A DNA stretch of 64,000 nucleotides from NCBI RefSeq assembly GCF_024662015.1, contig NZ_CP102480.1:3404501-3468500 (forward strand), written 5' to 3'. Below the pieces are notes generated by a model, which was not told where the DNA came from, searched no databases, and saw only the letters and a program-made list of their open reading frames with translations. Source of the stretch: Nisaea acidiphila. Lineage in GTDB: Bacteria; Pseudomonadota; Alphaproteobacteria; Thalassobaculales; Thalassobaculaceae. Shown piece by piece: positions 54,744 through 63,494 of this stretch (position 1 is the stretch's first letter; every line of letters starts with the position of its first letter). Made by a program: the position numbers and the translations under genes.

Positions 54744-55679
54744 TCAGGGCCGCGTCTCAAGGTACTTAGGCGAGAGCGTGAGCGGCGCCGATCGGCCTGT
54801 TTCCTTCAGCGTGTCCGCGAGATGGTCAACGAAACGCCGCACCTTGGCGGAAAGATTGTGTCGCTCCGGATAGACTGCTGAGAGATGTGCGGATTGCCGA
54901 TAGTTGGGCAAGACGATGCGCAGATTTCCCTGCCGTACGTGACTAGCGATGTCCCATTCTGATCGTAGCATGATCCCGTGCCCCCCAAGGACCCAGTCCA
55001 AGGCTATTTCGCCGTCGTTCGTGCTGAGGTCGCCACCTACCTTTGCAGTCGGCATGTCTCCGTTCCGGTCGTCGAAACGCCATATATCGTAGGCACCGTG
55101 GTCTTGGCGCAGCACGATGCAGTTATGCTCCTGGAGATCTCCGAGTGTTGCAGGGAAACCGCGACGGCTCAGATACGAAGGCGCTGCGCAAAGATACCTT
55201 CGGTTGCGAACTAGTAGGCGCAGGACCATTCGGCTGTCGGGAGGCGCACCGAAGCGGATGCCGAGATCGACACCCTCTTTTACAAGATTCAGGGGTGCGT
55301 CTGTCAGCAGCAGCTGGACTTCGACTTCGGGATATCGCTGCTTGAAGGTCGATATCGCCGGAGCAATGAAGGTCCGGCCGAAACGGAGTGTAGAGTTGAT
55401 CCTCAATAGGCCCTTCGGGGTGTCTCGCGCTCCAGTGATCCGTTGCTCGAGAGCGTCGATATCCCCGAGGATCCGCTCCGCCTCAAGAAGATAGGCGTCT
55501 CCCTCGCTTGTCAGGCTCACGCGCCGGGTCGTTCTGTGAAGAAGCCGAACGCCGAGCCGATCCTCTAGCTTAACTAAGCGCCGGCTTACGGCTGATGCGG
55601 ATATCCCCAGTTCCCTTCCGGTAGCGGTGAAGCTCTCCAGCCGGGCAAGAAGGACGAAGAATGAGAGGTCGTTTCCCAC
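54744..55679 (-). CDS. LysR-family regulator
   Basis: 311 residues. Winged HTH at 1-60 (FVLLARLESFTATGRELGISASAVSRRLVKLEDRLGVRLLHRTTR) and a substrate-binding domain to the end. It belongs to the group with short effector domains related to DmlR/AaeR. It is divergent from the TRAP transporter gene at 55899 with a 219-base AT-rich gap, so it probably controls the TRAP-dehydrogenase block. Confidence 0.9.
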   Translation of the reverse strand: MGNDLSFFVLLARLESFTATGRELGISASAVSRRLVKLEDRLGVRLLHRTTRRVSLTSEGDAYLLEAERILGDIDALEQRITGARDTPKGLLRINSTLRFGRTFIAPAISTFKQRYPEVEVQLLLTDAPLNLVKEGVDLGIRFGAPPDSRMVLRLLVRNRRYLCAAPSYLSRRGFPATLGDLQEHNCIVLRQDHGAYDIWRFDDRNGDMPTAKVGGDLSTNDGEIALDWVLGGHGIMLRSEWDIASHVRQGNLRIVLPNYRQSAHLSAVYPERHNLSAKVRRFVDHLADTLKETGRSAPLTLSPKYLETRP

Positions 55680-55898
55680 GATTTTGGAGCCAAATACAAT
55701 AATGAAATACTAATTACGTAATTATCAATTTGTAAGCAATTGTCTAATGCTGATTGTTCTCGGTTTTTGAAACTGGGAACGTAAACCGGACGGGCATTCT
55801 GCAAGGCCGAAGACTGTGTCCGGATCAAAAACGAACGGGTAGGCGCCCGGTCTGAACAGGATCAGTCCTGGAGCAGGTCGGGCAGGAGAGGAGACAAT

Positions 55899-57050
55899 AT
55901 GTCGACGACATCAAGTCGTATTACTGCCGTCTTTGCGGCAACCCTCGTTGCCGCGGCGACCTCTATGGCCGGTGCCGCGGAGCCGGTGAAACTGCGCTGG
56001 GCATCGGATCACCCCGGACCGCCGCACCCGGCCGGGATCGCTGAAGTCTATTTCGCGGAGCAAGTGGAAAAGAAAATCCCGGGAAGCAAGGTGCAGATCT
56101 TCTGGGCGAAATCGCTCTATACGATTCCGCAGGGTGTCAAGGCGCTGACCCAGGGTAATCTTGAGGTTCTCACCGGGCAGTTCGGCAAGACGTCGAGCGT
56201 CGAGCCGTTGGCGAATGTGGTTCTCGGCGCCGGTAAACTCTCCACTGTCGGCGCGATCGACTCTGTTCAGAAGACCAAGACCTTTCAAGATCTGGCGGCG
56301 CACTTCGACAAGGTGCACGACATCAAGTTCATGGGCGCTGGCCATATGAGCATGTATATGGGCGCCGGTGCGGTGGAAGGACGATTGATCGAGCCGTCTG
56401 ATTTCGCCGGAAAGAAAATGCGGTCCATGGGGCCGGCTGAAAACGCCCTGTTGGGTGCGCTCGGCGCGAACCCGCAGGCAATGTCGTTCGGCGATGTTCC
56501 GCCGGCGTTGCAAACGGGCGTGATCGATGGGCTCCTGACGTCGCTTGGCGGTTTCAATGCAACCAAGGAGCAGGCCCCGTACTTCACGGTCGCCGGCCTC
56601 AACGGCATTGTCGGTGACTATTACTGGTTCGGCGTCTCTAACCGTTGGTGGAGTCGACTCTCCAAAGAGCAGCAGGACGCGCTCACTGACATCTTCGAGA
56701 ACGACTTCATTCCGTTCCAGCGGGCCGTGAACTATTGCGCCGACAAGCGTACGCTCGAGAAGTTCATCACGACGGACAAGTCGGCGCCGGGCATCTACGT
56801 GATGACGCCGGAAGAATCCGCCAAGATCAAGAAGGCGGAAGGCGGCGCCACGAACGAATGGATCAAGAGCAAGGTCAACGACGTCGGGGACAAGCTCACC
56901 GATCAGTTTACGGCGGAAGCCCAGGAGATGGTCGCGGCCAACCCGCCGGGCTCGAGCGCGCTTGAGAAGACCAACTGTGCCGACTACGAAAAGTACTTCG
57001 CGATGTATGCGAAGGGCACCGAGCTGCATAAAGCCAAGAACCGGAAATAG
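55899..57050 (+). CDS. TRAP transporter solute-binding protein, DctP type
   Basis: 383 residues with a signal peptide (1-27, ending GAA). Family segments: LRWASDHPGPPHPAGIAEVYFAEQVEKKIPGSKVQIF, FAGKKMRSMGP with the carboxylate-binding Arg region, and ALQTGVIDGLLTS. It binds an organic acid in the periplasm and passes it to the DctQM permease. The enzyme genes downstream suggest a C4 hydroxy-dicarboxylate such as tartrate or malate. GGAGAGGAGA precedes the start. Confidence 0.9.
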   Translation: MSTTSSRITAVFAATLVAAATSMAGAAEPVKLRWASDHPGPPHPAGIAEVYFAEQVEKKIPGSKVQIFWAKSLYTIPQGVKALTQGNLEVLTGQFGKTSSVEPLANVVLGAGKLSTVGAIDSVQKTKTFQDLAAHFDKVHDIKFMGAGHMSMYMGAGAVEGRLIEPSDFAGKKMRSMGPAENALLGALGANPQAMSFGDVPPALQTGVIDGLLTSLGGFNATKEQAPYFTVAGLNGIVGDYYWFGVSNRWWSRLSKEQQDALTDIFENDFIPFQRAVNYCADKRTLEKFITTDKSAPGIYVMTPEESAKIKKAEGGATNEWIKSKVNDVGDKLTDQFTAEAQEMVAANPPGSSALEKTNCADYEKYFAMYAKGTELHKAKNRK

Positions 57051-57073
57051 CACCCACGCTGTTTGGCGAAGGC

Positions 57074-57102
57074 GAGGGGCCGCGGATGCGTCGCGGCCCC
57101 TC
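57074..57102 (+). terminator. Intercistronic stem-loop between dctP and dctQ
   Basis: GAGGGGCCGCG and CGCGGCCCCTC are perfect 11-base arms with a 7-base loop, 24 bases after dctP. No T-run follows. Such stems typically stabilise the binding-protein mRNA and lower downstream expression. Confidence 0.6.
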
Positions 57103-57127
57103 CACTCTCTAACGGGACGTTACCGAC

Positions 57128-57679
57128 ATGGACGGTTTTCTGGCTTCCTCGCAGCGCGTGAAGGCTGCGGTGCATCTGGTGCTCGGTTGGATCGCGTCGG
57201 CTCTGTTGCTCGTGCTGACGCTTTTCGCGCTGCTGGAGATCGTGAGGCGTTACATCTTCGGTGTCGTCTTCGAGTGGGGGCAGGACGGTATCATCGTCGG
57301 CATGGTTTCTGCGGTGGCACTGTATTTCGGCGTGACCCAGATACGGCGTGGCCACCTGGTGATGAGTGCCATCGTGCAGCTACTGCACGCCCGGGGTTTC
57401 TACCGGACGATCGGTCTCCTCAAGATCTTCGTCTCCGCGGCAACCGCTGTCTTCTGCGGGGCGGTGGGCGTTACCGGCTGGTCCACGCTGAGCTACGCGT
57501 GGGCGCGCGATCTCACGACCTACAGCCTGCTGATCCCCCAATGGCCATTCTATCTGATCCTGATGTTCGGCTTTCTCATGATGGCCTTCGTCGCCTTCCT
57601 CCAGATGATCGAGGACATGATCAGTTACGCGCGCGGTGAGCATGCCGACGGCGCGATCGAATTCACAACCGATGTCTGA
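57128..57679 (+). CDS. TRAP transporter small permease, DctQ type
   Basis: 183 residues with four membrane helices (LVLGWIASALLLVLTLFALLEIVRRYIF first). Cytosolic loops carry the usual EIVRRY and LLKIF segments. It pairs with the large subunit that follows 33 bases later. Confidence 0.88.
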   Translation: MDGFLASSQRVKAAVHLVLGWIASALLLVLTLFALLEIVRRYIFGVVFEWGQDGIIVGMVSAVALYFGVTQIRRGHLVMSAIVQLLHARGFYRTIGLLKIFVSAATAVFCGAVGVTGWSTLSYAWARDLTTYSLLIPQWPFYLILMFGFLMMAFVAFLQMIEDMISYARGEHADGAIEFTTDV

Positions 57680-57712
57680 GCGGACATCGGGCGAAAAATC
57701 GGAACCCACATC

Positions 57713-58996
57713 GTGATCTGGCTTGCTTCAGCGTTATTCGCACTGCTTCTCGTCGGCGTGCCCATCGGCATCTCGCTCGCGGGATCGACCGCCATCATGG
57801 TGATGTTCGACGACTTCCTGTCGTTCAGCACGCTGTTCGAGGCATTTTACATCTTCGTCAGCAAGTACACCCTGATTGCCATTCCGTTCTTCATCTATGC
57901 CGGTTTCCTGATGGAGAAGACCGGCCTCGTCCGCGGGCTTTTCAATTTCGCGGATGCACTGATCGGGTGGGTCCCGGGTGGCTTTGCCTATGCGACCTTG
58001 ATAGCGGCGGTGCTGTTCGGGGCTATCTCGGGCTCGTCCACCGCGATGGCCGCTGCGATGAGCGTCATTGCCTATCCCGAGATGATAAAACGCGGCTATC
58101 CGAAATGGATGGCGGCGGGGGTTATCGCGTCGGCCGGCGGGATTGCGCTGCTTATCCCGCCGAGCATCACGCTGATCCTGTTTGGTGTGATCACCGAGGT
58201 ATCGATCGTAGACCTGTTCTTCGCTGGAGTCGTTCCCGGCCTCATGCTCGCGATCAGCGATGCGATCATTATCGTGGCGGTTTCGGTCTTCGTCGTGAAG
58301 CTCCCGGCAGGGACCTTCAATCTCGAGCAATGCTGGAAGGCGTTCCTGGACGCGCTGCCGGCGCTTCTGATGCCGGTCCTTGTTCTGGGCGGCCTCTATG
58401 GCGGCGTATTCACGCCGACCGAAGCGGGCGCGGCGGCGGCTTCCTATGCGCTCGCCTACGGGGCGATCTTCAAGCGCAAAGAGTTTTTCGCCGGGCTGAT
58501 GGATGTCACCCGCCGGACGATGAACCTGACGGCGATTGTGTTCTTCCTGCTTGGCTGTGTGGGCATATTCCAGTTTTTCCTCGCCAACATGGGCTGGCCG
58601 CAGGAGATCGCCGCCTGGGCGGGCGATCTCGGCCTTTCCAAGTTCGCCTTCCTGTTCGCGCTCATGGCGACTTTGCTGGTCCTGTCCATGTGGCTGACAG
58701 GAGCCGCGATTCTTGTGCTGACGGTGCCGATCTACTTCCCGGTCGCGCTGTCGCTGGGCGTCGATCCCATTCATCTCGGCATTCTGACGGCCCTCTGTAT
58801 CGAGATCGGCAGCGTCATTCCGCCGGTCGGGCTCAATCTCTTCGCCGTCAGCGGCGTGACGGGACTGCCCGTGACACAGGTGATCCGCGGGTCATTCCCG
58901 TTCTGCATCTCGGACACTGTCGTGCTGATCATCGTGCTGCTGTTCCCGATGCTGGCGCTGTGGCTGCCGGGACAGTTGATCACCTCCCACTTCTAG
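57713..58996 (+). CDS. TRAP transporter large permease, DctM type
   Basis: 427 residues, GTG start. About twelve membrane helices with DctM signatures: GVPIGISLAGS, FGAISGSSTAMAAAMSVIAYPEMIKRGYPK, IPPSITLILFGVITEVSI, FTPTEAGAAAASYALAYG and VIPPVGLNLFAVSG. It forms the sodium-coupled transport channel. Confidence 0.92.
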   Translation: MIWLASALFALLLVGVPIGISLAGSTAIMVMFDDFLSFSTLFEAFYIFVSKYTLIAIPFFIYAGFLMEKTGLVRGLFNFADALIGWVPGGFAYATLIAAVLFGAISGSSTAMAAAMSVIAYPEMIKRGYPKWMAAGVIASAGGIALLIPPSITLILFGVITEVSIVDLFFAGVVPGLMLAISDAIIIVAVSVFVVKLPAGTFNLEQCWKAFLDALPALLMPVLVLGGLYGGVFTPTEAGAAAASYALAYGAIFKRKEFFAGLMDVTRRTMNLTAIVFFLLGCVGIFQFFLANMGWPQEIAAWAGDLGLSKFAFLFALMATLLVLSMWLTGAAILVLTVPIYFPVALSLGVDPIHLGILTALCIEIGSVIPPVGLNLFAVSGVTGLPVTQVIRGSFPFCISDTVVLIIVLLFPMLALWLPGQLITSHF

Positions 58997-59049
58997 TGAC
59001 CTGAACAACAACCGAACGCATTGCCGTTCACTCAATGAAGGAGCCTTGA

Positions 59050-60126
59050 ATGCGCGAATACACCATTGCGGCCGTCCCTGGGGATGGCATCGGCGGTGAA
59101 GTCATCGACGCCGGGACCCGTGTACTCCATGCCGTGGCTGCGCGAGACGGCGGCTTCAGGCTGAAGGTCGAGGAGTTCCCTTGGGGGACTGACTATTACT
59201 TCAAGACCGGGAAGATGATGCCGGACGATGCGCTCGACACGCTGAGAGCGTTCGATGCAATCTATTTCGGATCGGCTGGCGATCCGCGCGTTCCTGACCA
59301 TATCTCGCTCTGGGGCCTGCGGCTCGCGATCTGCCAGCCGTTCGACCAGTATGCAAATGTCCGTCCTGCGCGGCTTCTTCCGGGCGTCAAGGGACCGCTG
59401 AAAGGCGTCGGGCCGGATGATCTGGACTGGGTGATCGTCCGCGAGAACTCGGAAGGCGAATATGCAGGCGTCGGCGGGCGCGCACATACCGGCTTGCCCG
59501 AAGAGGTCGGCATGGATGTCGCCGTCTTCACGCGAACCGGCGTCGAGAGAATCCAGCGGTTCGCCCTGGACCTAGCCCGGGCGAGGCCGCGCAAGAAATT
59601 GACCCTGGTGACGAAATCGAACGCGCAACGCCACGGCATGGTTTTCTGGGACCAGGTGTTCGAGGATGTCCGGCGAGACTATCCGGACGTGGAAACCGAC
59701 AAGATGCTGGTCGATGCCATGACCACCCGCATGGTCCTCGACCCGAAATCCCTGGATACCATTGTCGCCACCAACCTTCACGCGGATGTACTTTCCGACC
59801 TGGCGGCGGCGCTGACAGGCTCGCTCGGGATCGCCCCCACAGCCAATCTCCGGCCGGAACGGGACGCTCCCTCAATGTTCGAGCCGATCCACGGGTCCGC
59901 GTTCGACATCATGGGGAAGGGGATTGCCAACCCGATCGGCGCGTTCTGGACGGCGTCCATGATGCTCGCGCATCTCGGGGAGCCGGACTCCGCGGTTGCA
60001 CTGATGAATGCCGTGGAGCGGGTCACGGCCGAGGGAAGAGTGCTGACGCGCGATCTCGGCGGCGAGGCGACCACCGTCCAGGTAACCGACGAGGTTCTGG
60101 CCGCATTGGACGGGCGCAACGCCTGA
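59050..60126 (+). CDS. Tartrate/D-malate dehydrogenase family enzyme
   Basis: 358 residues, beta-decarboxylating dehydrogenase family. Features: AVPGDGIGGEVI, WGTDYYFKTGKMMPDDAL, SLWGLRLAICQPFDQYANVRPARL (substrate Arg), VIVRENSEGEYAGVGGR, VTKSNAQRHGMVFWDQVF, and FEPIHGSAFDIMGKGIANP for cofactor. The substitution pattern in the substrate loop fits tartrate dehydrogenase/decarboxylase or D-malate dehydrogenase rather than isopropylmalate dehydrogenase. It follows the TRAP genes and likely acts on their substrate. Confidence 0.88.
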   Translation: MREYTIAAVPGDGIGGEVIDAGTRVLHAVAARDGGFRLKVEEFPWGTDYYFKTGKMMPDDALDTLRAFDAIYFGSAGDPRVPDHISLWGLRLAICQPFDQYANVRPARLLPGVKGPLKGVGPDDLDWVIVRENSEGEYAGVGGRAHTGLPEEVGMDVAVFTRTGVERIQRFALDLARARPRKKLTLVTKSNAQRHGMVFWDQVFEDVRRDYPDVETDKMLVDAMTTRMVLDPKSLDTIVATNLHADVLSDLAAALTGSLGIAPTANLRPERDAPSMFEPIHGSAFDIMGKGIANPIGAFWTASMMLAHLGEPDSAVALMNAVERVTAEGRVLTRDLGGEATTVQVTDEVLAALDGRNA

Positions 60127-60151
60127 CGGCCGGCCGGCCGCCGCTGCCGGG

Positions 60152-60991
60152 TCAAAACCGATAGAGCGCCGCGGGGTTCTCGAAGAGAATCCTGCGTCGC
60201 GTTTCGTCCGACGGGACGGATCGCAGGAAGTCGGCAAGCAACTGTTCAGTGTCGACATCCCTGAATGGTTGGGCCACCAGTCGTGTCTCCGGTGTACGTT
60301 TCGACGGGGGGTGCGGCCAGTCACTGCCCCACAGGAGACGCTCCGGGTTGGCGGCGACGAACCGTTCGGTCAGAGCGTGCGCGGTCTCCGCGGTTCCGAT
60401 CAGGCGATACGCAGCCGACATTTTCACCCAACAATGGCCCTCCGAAAGCCGCTGAATCAGAAGCTCGAGCGTCTCCGTGTCCTCGACCGACAGCAGCCCG
60501 AAATGGTCGACCACCAAGGGCGTGGGAAGTTCCGCCGCCCGTTCAAGGACGGCCTGGAGGTCGGCGCCTTTGAGCAAGACCTGTACGTGCCAACCGAGAT
60601 CGGCGACACGCCTCGATGCGGTAAGCACTTTTTCTGCGACAACCTGCGGTGAGAGGGCGCTGGTGGAGACGTTGTTGACGCGCACCCCGGCCACACCTTT
60701 CGAACTCCAGTCCCGAAGCTCCTGGTCTGTTTCGGTTCCGCGGATTTTGGCTACAGCGCGGGCTCTCGGGCCAAGCACTTCCAGGCCTCGGAACAGGCGT
60801 TGGTTGTCACCGTGGACGCTCGCGTGAACGAGCACGATCCTTTCCAGCCCCAGTTTAGCAAGCATTCGGCGCGCGTCGGTCTCGCCGGCATCGCTCGGCG
60901 TGTAGGCGCGCTCGACCGCATAGGGAAATAGGTCGGCTGGACCGAACAGGTGTGTGTGGCAATCGGTAGCGTTTCTCGGCAGTTGATCCAT
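60152..60991 (-). CDS. Amidohydrolase, 2-pyrone-4,6-dicarboxylate lactonase-like
   Basis: 279 residues, amidohydrolase_2 fold: DCHTHLFGP metal motif at the start, IVLVHASVHGDNQ, LLKGADLQAVLE, TPLVVDHFGLL, and LLWGSDWPHP with the catalytic Asp at the end. This group hydrolyses cyclic dicarboxylate lactones. It is convergent with the dehydrogenase gene and could process a related lactone. The precise substrate is not readable. Confidence 0.82.
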   Translation of the reverse strand: MDQLPRNATDCHTHLFGPADLFPYAVERAYTPSDAGETDARRMLAKLGLERIVLVHASVHGDNQRLFRGLEVLGPRARAVAKIRGTETDQELRDWSSKGVAGVRVNNVSTSALSPQVVAEKVLTASRRVADLGWHVQVLLKGADLQAVLERAAELPTPLVVDHFGLLSVEDTETLELLIQRLSEGHCWVKMSAAYRLIGTAETAHALTERFVAANPERLLWGSDWPHPPSKRTPETRLVAQPFRDVDTEQLLADFLRSVPSDETRRRILFENPAALYRF

Positions 60992-61325
60992 TGATTCTCG
61001 TCCAAGTCGATCTTCGCTGCGTGGCCGGCAGCATCACTGGCGCGCTATCGAGCCGTATTTGAGCCAGTGCCACACTCGCACAATCACACGAGAGACTTAC
61101 CTACACCTTTGAGAAGGTAAGTTTCTCTTTCGCCACTATAGTTTTCGCAGCACATGCTTTGTTTGTCCGGTCGTGCGCCGCGTGGATGTCACATATCCGT
61201 GATGCCAGTTCTTGCGTGCTTTGTCTTATCGGGCTTCGGTCTCGCAAGCGTTGAACTATATGGTTCGATATTGGTTGCGATTGTTAGATCGCATGAATCC
61301 GTCTCACCTATTTGGAGATTTTGGT
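60992..61325. other. Non-coding stretch upstream of the exported dioxygenase-like gene
   Basis: About 330 bases with promoter space for the minus-strand amidohydrolase and the plus-strand exported protein. No convincing gene. Confidence 0.3.
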
Positions 61326-61814
61326 ATGACCGTTCCGTTGCTTACGCGTCGTGCACTGCTCGCCGCCGGCGGGGCTGCAATGGTAAGCTCCGTATCCGGA
61401 CTGTTCGCACCGGCCCGGACTGCGGGTCTAGCGCCGACGCCCTCAATGCGCGGCGGCTCCAACAATTACATTCCCAATGCGCCGATCGTCGAACGGATCG
61501 GTGGCGGCGGGTTTTGGATGTCGGGGACCGTGCGCCGGGCGGGCGACGGGGCGCCGCTTGCGGGGCAGCGGATCCAGATCTGGGCCCATACGACCGAAGG
61601 CTACGAAAGCGATCCCGAGAGCCACGGCGCGACGCTGACGGACGATAACGGCGTGTTCCGTCTCGAGATGCCGCAGATCGTCCCGGCTTTCGGCCAGCCG
61701 CATGGGCATCTCGCCTATGACAGCGGCGATTTCGAGACCGTTTTTCTGCGGCCCGTCATGCGGAGCTCGAAAGATACCAGCCTGGAGGCACATTTCGTCC
61801 TGACGCCGGCCTGA
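61326..61814 (+). CDS. Tat-exported intradiol-dioxygenase-fold protein
   Basis: 162 residues from the ATG at 61326. A twin-arginine signal (LTRRALLAAGGAAM) is followed by the beta-sandwich of intradiol ring-cleavage dioxygenases: FWMSGTVRRAGDGAPLAGQRIQIWAHTTEG, SHGATLTDDNGVFRLEMP and PHGHLAYDS. The chain is short and few of the usual Tyr/His iron ligands can be placed, so activity is uncertain. It lies five bases before the ferric-reductase-like membrane gene, which may anchor or supply electrons. Confidence 0.7.
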   Translation: MTVPLLTRRALLAAGGAAMVSSVSGLFAPARTAGLAPTPSMRGGSNNYIPNAPIVERIGGGGFWMSGTVRRAGDGAPLAGQRIQIWAHTTEGYESDPESHGATLTDDNGVFRLEMPQIVPAFGQPHGHLAYDSGDFETVFLRPVMRSSKDTSLEAHFVLTPA

Positions 61815-61819
61815 GCAAG

Positions 61820-62434
61820 GTGAGCGCGAAGGGCACCAGCCCCATCAGGCAGGTTCTGGTCTGGGGCGCGCTCGCGATTGCCATTCTGGTGCCGCTCGGC
61901 GCCGCGGCGCTGAGCCCGCAGCTCGCCTGGCGGGGACCGGTCTATATCTCGGCCGGGTTCGCGGGGATCGTGGCGATGGCATTGCTGCTCGTCCAGCCGC
62001 TGCTGGTCGGCGGCTACCTGCCGGGGCTTTCCGCGCGGCGGGAGCGGCAGATCCATCGCGTCACCGGAGGCGTTCTGGTCGCGGCGGTGATCTTTCACGT
62101 CGCGGCCCTCTGGGTGACCAGCCCGCCGGATGTGATCGACGTGCTCCTCTTCAGATCGCCGACGCCTTTTTCCACCTGGGGCGCGATCGCGATGTGGGCG
62201 GTTTTCGCCGCCGCGCTGCTGGCGGCGTTACGGCGGCGGCTGAAATTGCGGCCGCGGAGCTGGCGTCTCGCTCACAGCCTTCTCGTCTCCGTCGCCGTGC
62301 TCTGCAGTGCGATGCACGCGCTGCTCATCGAAGGCACGATGGAGACCGTGTCGAAAGCGGGGCTCTGCGCGCTGACGGTGCTGGCGACGGCGAAGGTGAT
62401 CGCCGATCTCCGGATCTGGAGCGTGCGGCCCTAG
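61820..62434 (+). CDS. Ferric-reductase-like transmembrane protein
   Basis: 204 residues with GTG start. Six membrane helices with His in helix pairs (RQIHRVTGGVLVAAVIFHVAALW, WRLAHSLLVSVAVLCSAMHAL), the haem-ligand pattern of ferric-reductase-like and MsrQ-type domains. It is probably co-transcribed with the upstream exported protein, forming a two-gene membrane redox unit. Confidence 0.78.
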   Translation: MSAKGTSPIRQVLVWGALAIAILVPLGAAALSPQLAWRGPVYISAGFAGIVAMALLLVQPLLVGGYLPGLSARRERQIHRVTGGVLVAAVIFHVAALWVTSPPDVIDVLLFRSPTPFSTWGAIAMWAVFAAALLAALRRRLKLRPRSWRLAHSLLVSVAVLCSAMHALLIEGTMETVSKAGLCALTVLATAKVIADLRIWSVRP

Positions 62435-62724
62435 AGTACCTGCCGCGCGAGCCAAACGGCGGCAATCCCGGCGGCCATGGTCAGCGGCAGGTTCCGCGTT
62501 GCGAGCGCGACCGCGATAGCGGCGCCTGCCGCCACCCAGTCGGCCGGACCTCCCTGCACGAGGATCACGGCGACCAGTGCCGATATCAGGCATCCGGGCA
62601 GGGCCGCGAAGGAACGGGCCCAGGCGCCCGTGGCGGGCAGGCGGGCGCCGATCAGATAGCCGCCTAGTCGGATTGCATAGGTCCCGAAGGCGAGGCCGGA
62701 GATCAGCTGCCAATGTTCATTCAT
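62431..62724 (-). CDS. azlD: AzlD-family branched-chain amino-acid exporter subunit
   Basis: 97 residues from the ATG at 62724, overlapping the azlC stop. Three to four membrane helices (GTYAIRLGGYLIG, LPGCLISALVAVILVQGG, AGAAIAVALATRNLPLTMAAGIAAVWLAR). It works with AzlC to export branched-chain amino acids or analogues. Confidence 0.88.
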   Translation of the reverse strand: MNEHWQLISGLAFGTYAIRLGGYLIGARLPATGAWARSFAALPGCLISALVAVILVQGGPADWVAAGAAIAVALATRNLPLTMAAGIAAVWLARQVL

Positions 62725-63409
62725 GACGCGCCACTCCCGCGGTAACAGCACCGGCTATCCCGCCGCAGGCGAGCGCCCATGACGGATCGATGGGGGCAAG
62801 CAGCGCTAGTCCGCCTGCCGCTCCGACCGAAACCAGCCAGGGGCGTGCGTCCTCAGCACCGCGACAGAGATTGCGCAGGATGGCGATAAAGGCGGCAGTG
62901 AAGGCGAAGTCCATGCCGATGGAAACCGGGTCGGGCAGGGCGCCGGCGAAATCGGCTCCGGCCATGGTCGCGGCGATCCAGACCGCCATCAGGCAGGCGC
63001 CGCCGCCCATCAGGTACCAATAGCCGGCGGCGTTTCCCTTCGCCCGCGTCGCATGCATCAGGGCCCAATTCTCATCCGTCGTCAGATGCACGCCGAGCAG
63101 GACCTGCCAAAATGGCCGCCCTGCGAACTCCGTCCGCAAGGACGCGGTCATCAGCAGGATGCGGAGATTGAGTGCCAGACCGGCGGCGATTGCTCCGAAA
63201 GTCCCGGCGCCAGCGACCAGCCGTTCGGTCGCGACGATCTGCGAAGAGCCGGCGAAAACGAAAAGCCCCATGGCTCCGGTTGAGGGCGCTCCCATTCCGG
63301 CTTGCGCAGCGAGTAGGCCGAAGGCGAGGCCGTAGATTGTGACACCGAAAGCGAGTGGCGCGATATCTCGGACGCCGCGCGTGAATTCGTCGAGCGTTGC
63401 GGGGGGCAT
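62717..63409 (-). CDS. azlC: AzlC-family exporter subunit
   Basis: 230 residues with AzlC features: GVTIYGLAFGLLAAQAG, MGLFVFAGSSQIVATERL, LNLRILLMTASLRTEF and VHLTTDENWALMH. It is the large permease subunit, divergent from an XRE-cupin regulator that starts 86 bases away. This is a common pairing in which the regulator controls azlCD. Confidence 0.9.
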   Translation of the reverse strand: MPPATLDEFTRGVRDIAPLAFGVTIYGLAFGLLAAQAGMGAPSTGAMGLFVFAGSSQIVATERLVAGAGTFGAIAAGLALNLRILLMTASLRTEFAGRPFWQVLLGVHLTTDENWALMHATRAKGNAAGYWYLMGGGACLMAVWIAATMAGADFAGALPDPVSIGMDFAFTAAFIAILRNLCRGAEDARPWLVSVGAAGGLALLAPIDPSWALACGGIAGAVTAGVARHE

Positions 63410-63428
63410 GTTCAGCCTGCTGGTATTT

Positions 63429-63441
63429 CGAACGTCGTTCG
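63429..63441. promoter_or_regulatory. Palindrome between azlC and the XRE-cupin gene
   Basis: CGAACGTCGTTCG is a perfect 13-base palindrome in the 85-base divergent gap. Its position suits an operator for the XRE-cupin regulator acting on both genes. Confidence 0.45.
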
Positions 63442-63494
63442 ATATAATGAACGGACAATATTTTGTTCGTCAACAAGAACGATTGATTTTTATA

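Noticed and set aside
55911-57053. 380-codon minus-strand ORF over dctP
   Set aside because: Antisense shadow of a clear TRAP binding-protein gene; Arg-rich, low-complexity translation.
57734-58774. 346-codon minus-strand ORF over dctM
   Set aside because: Antisense shadow of a membrane permease gene with implausible composition (Arg/Gln/Glu-rich).
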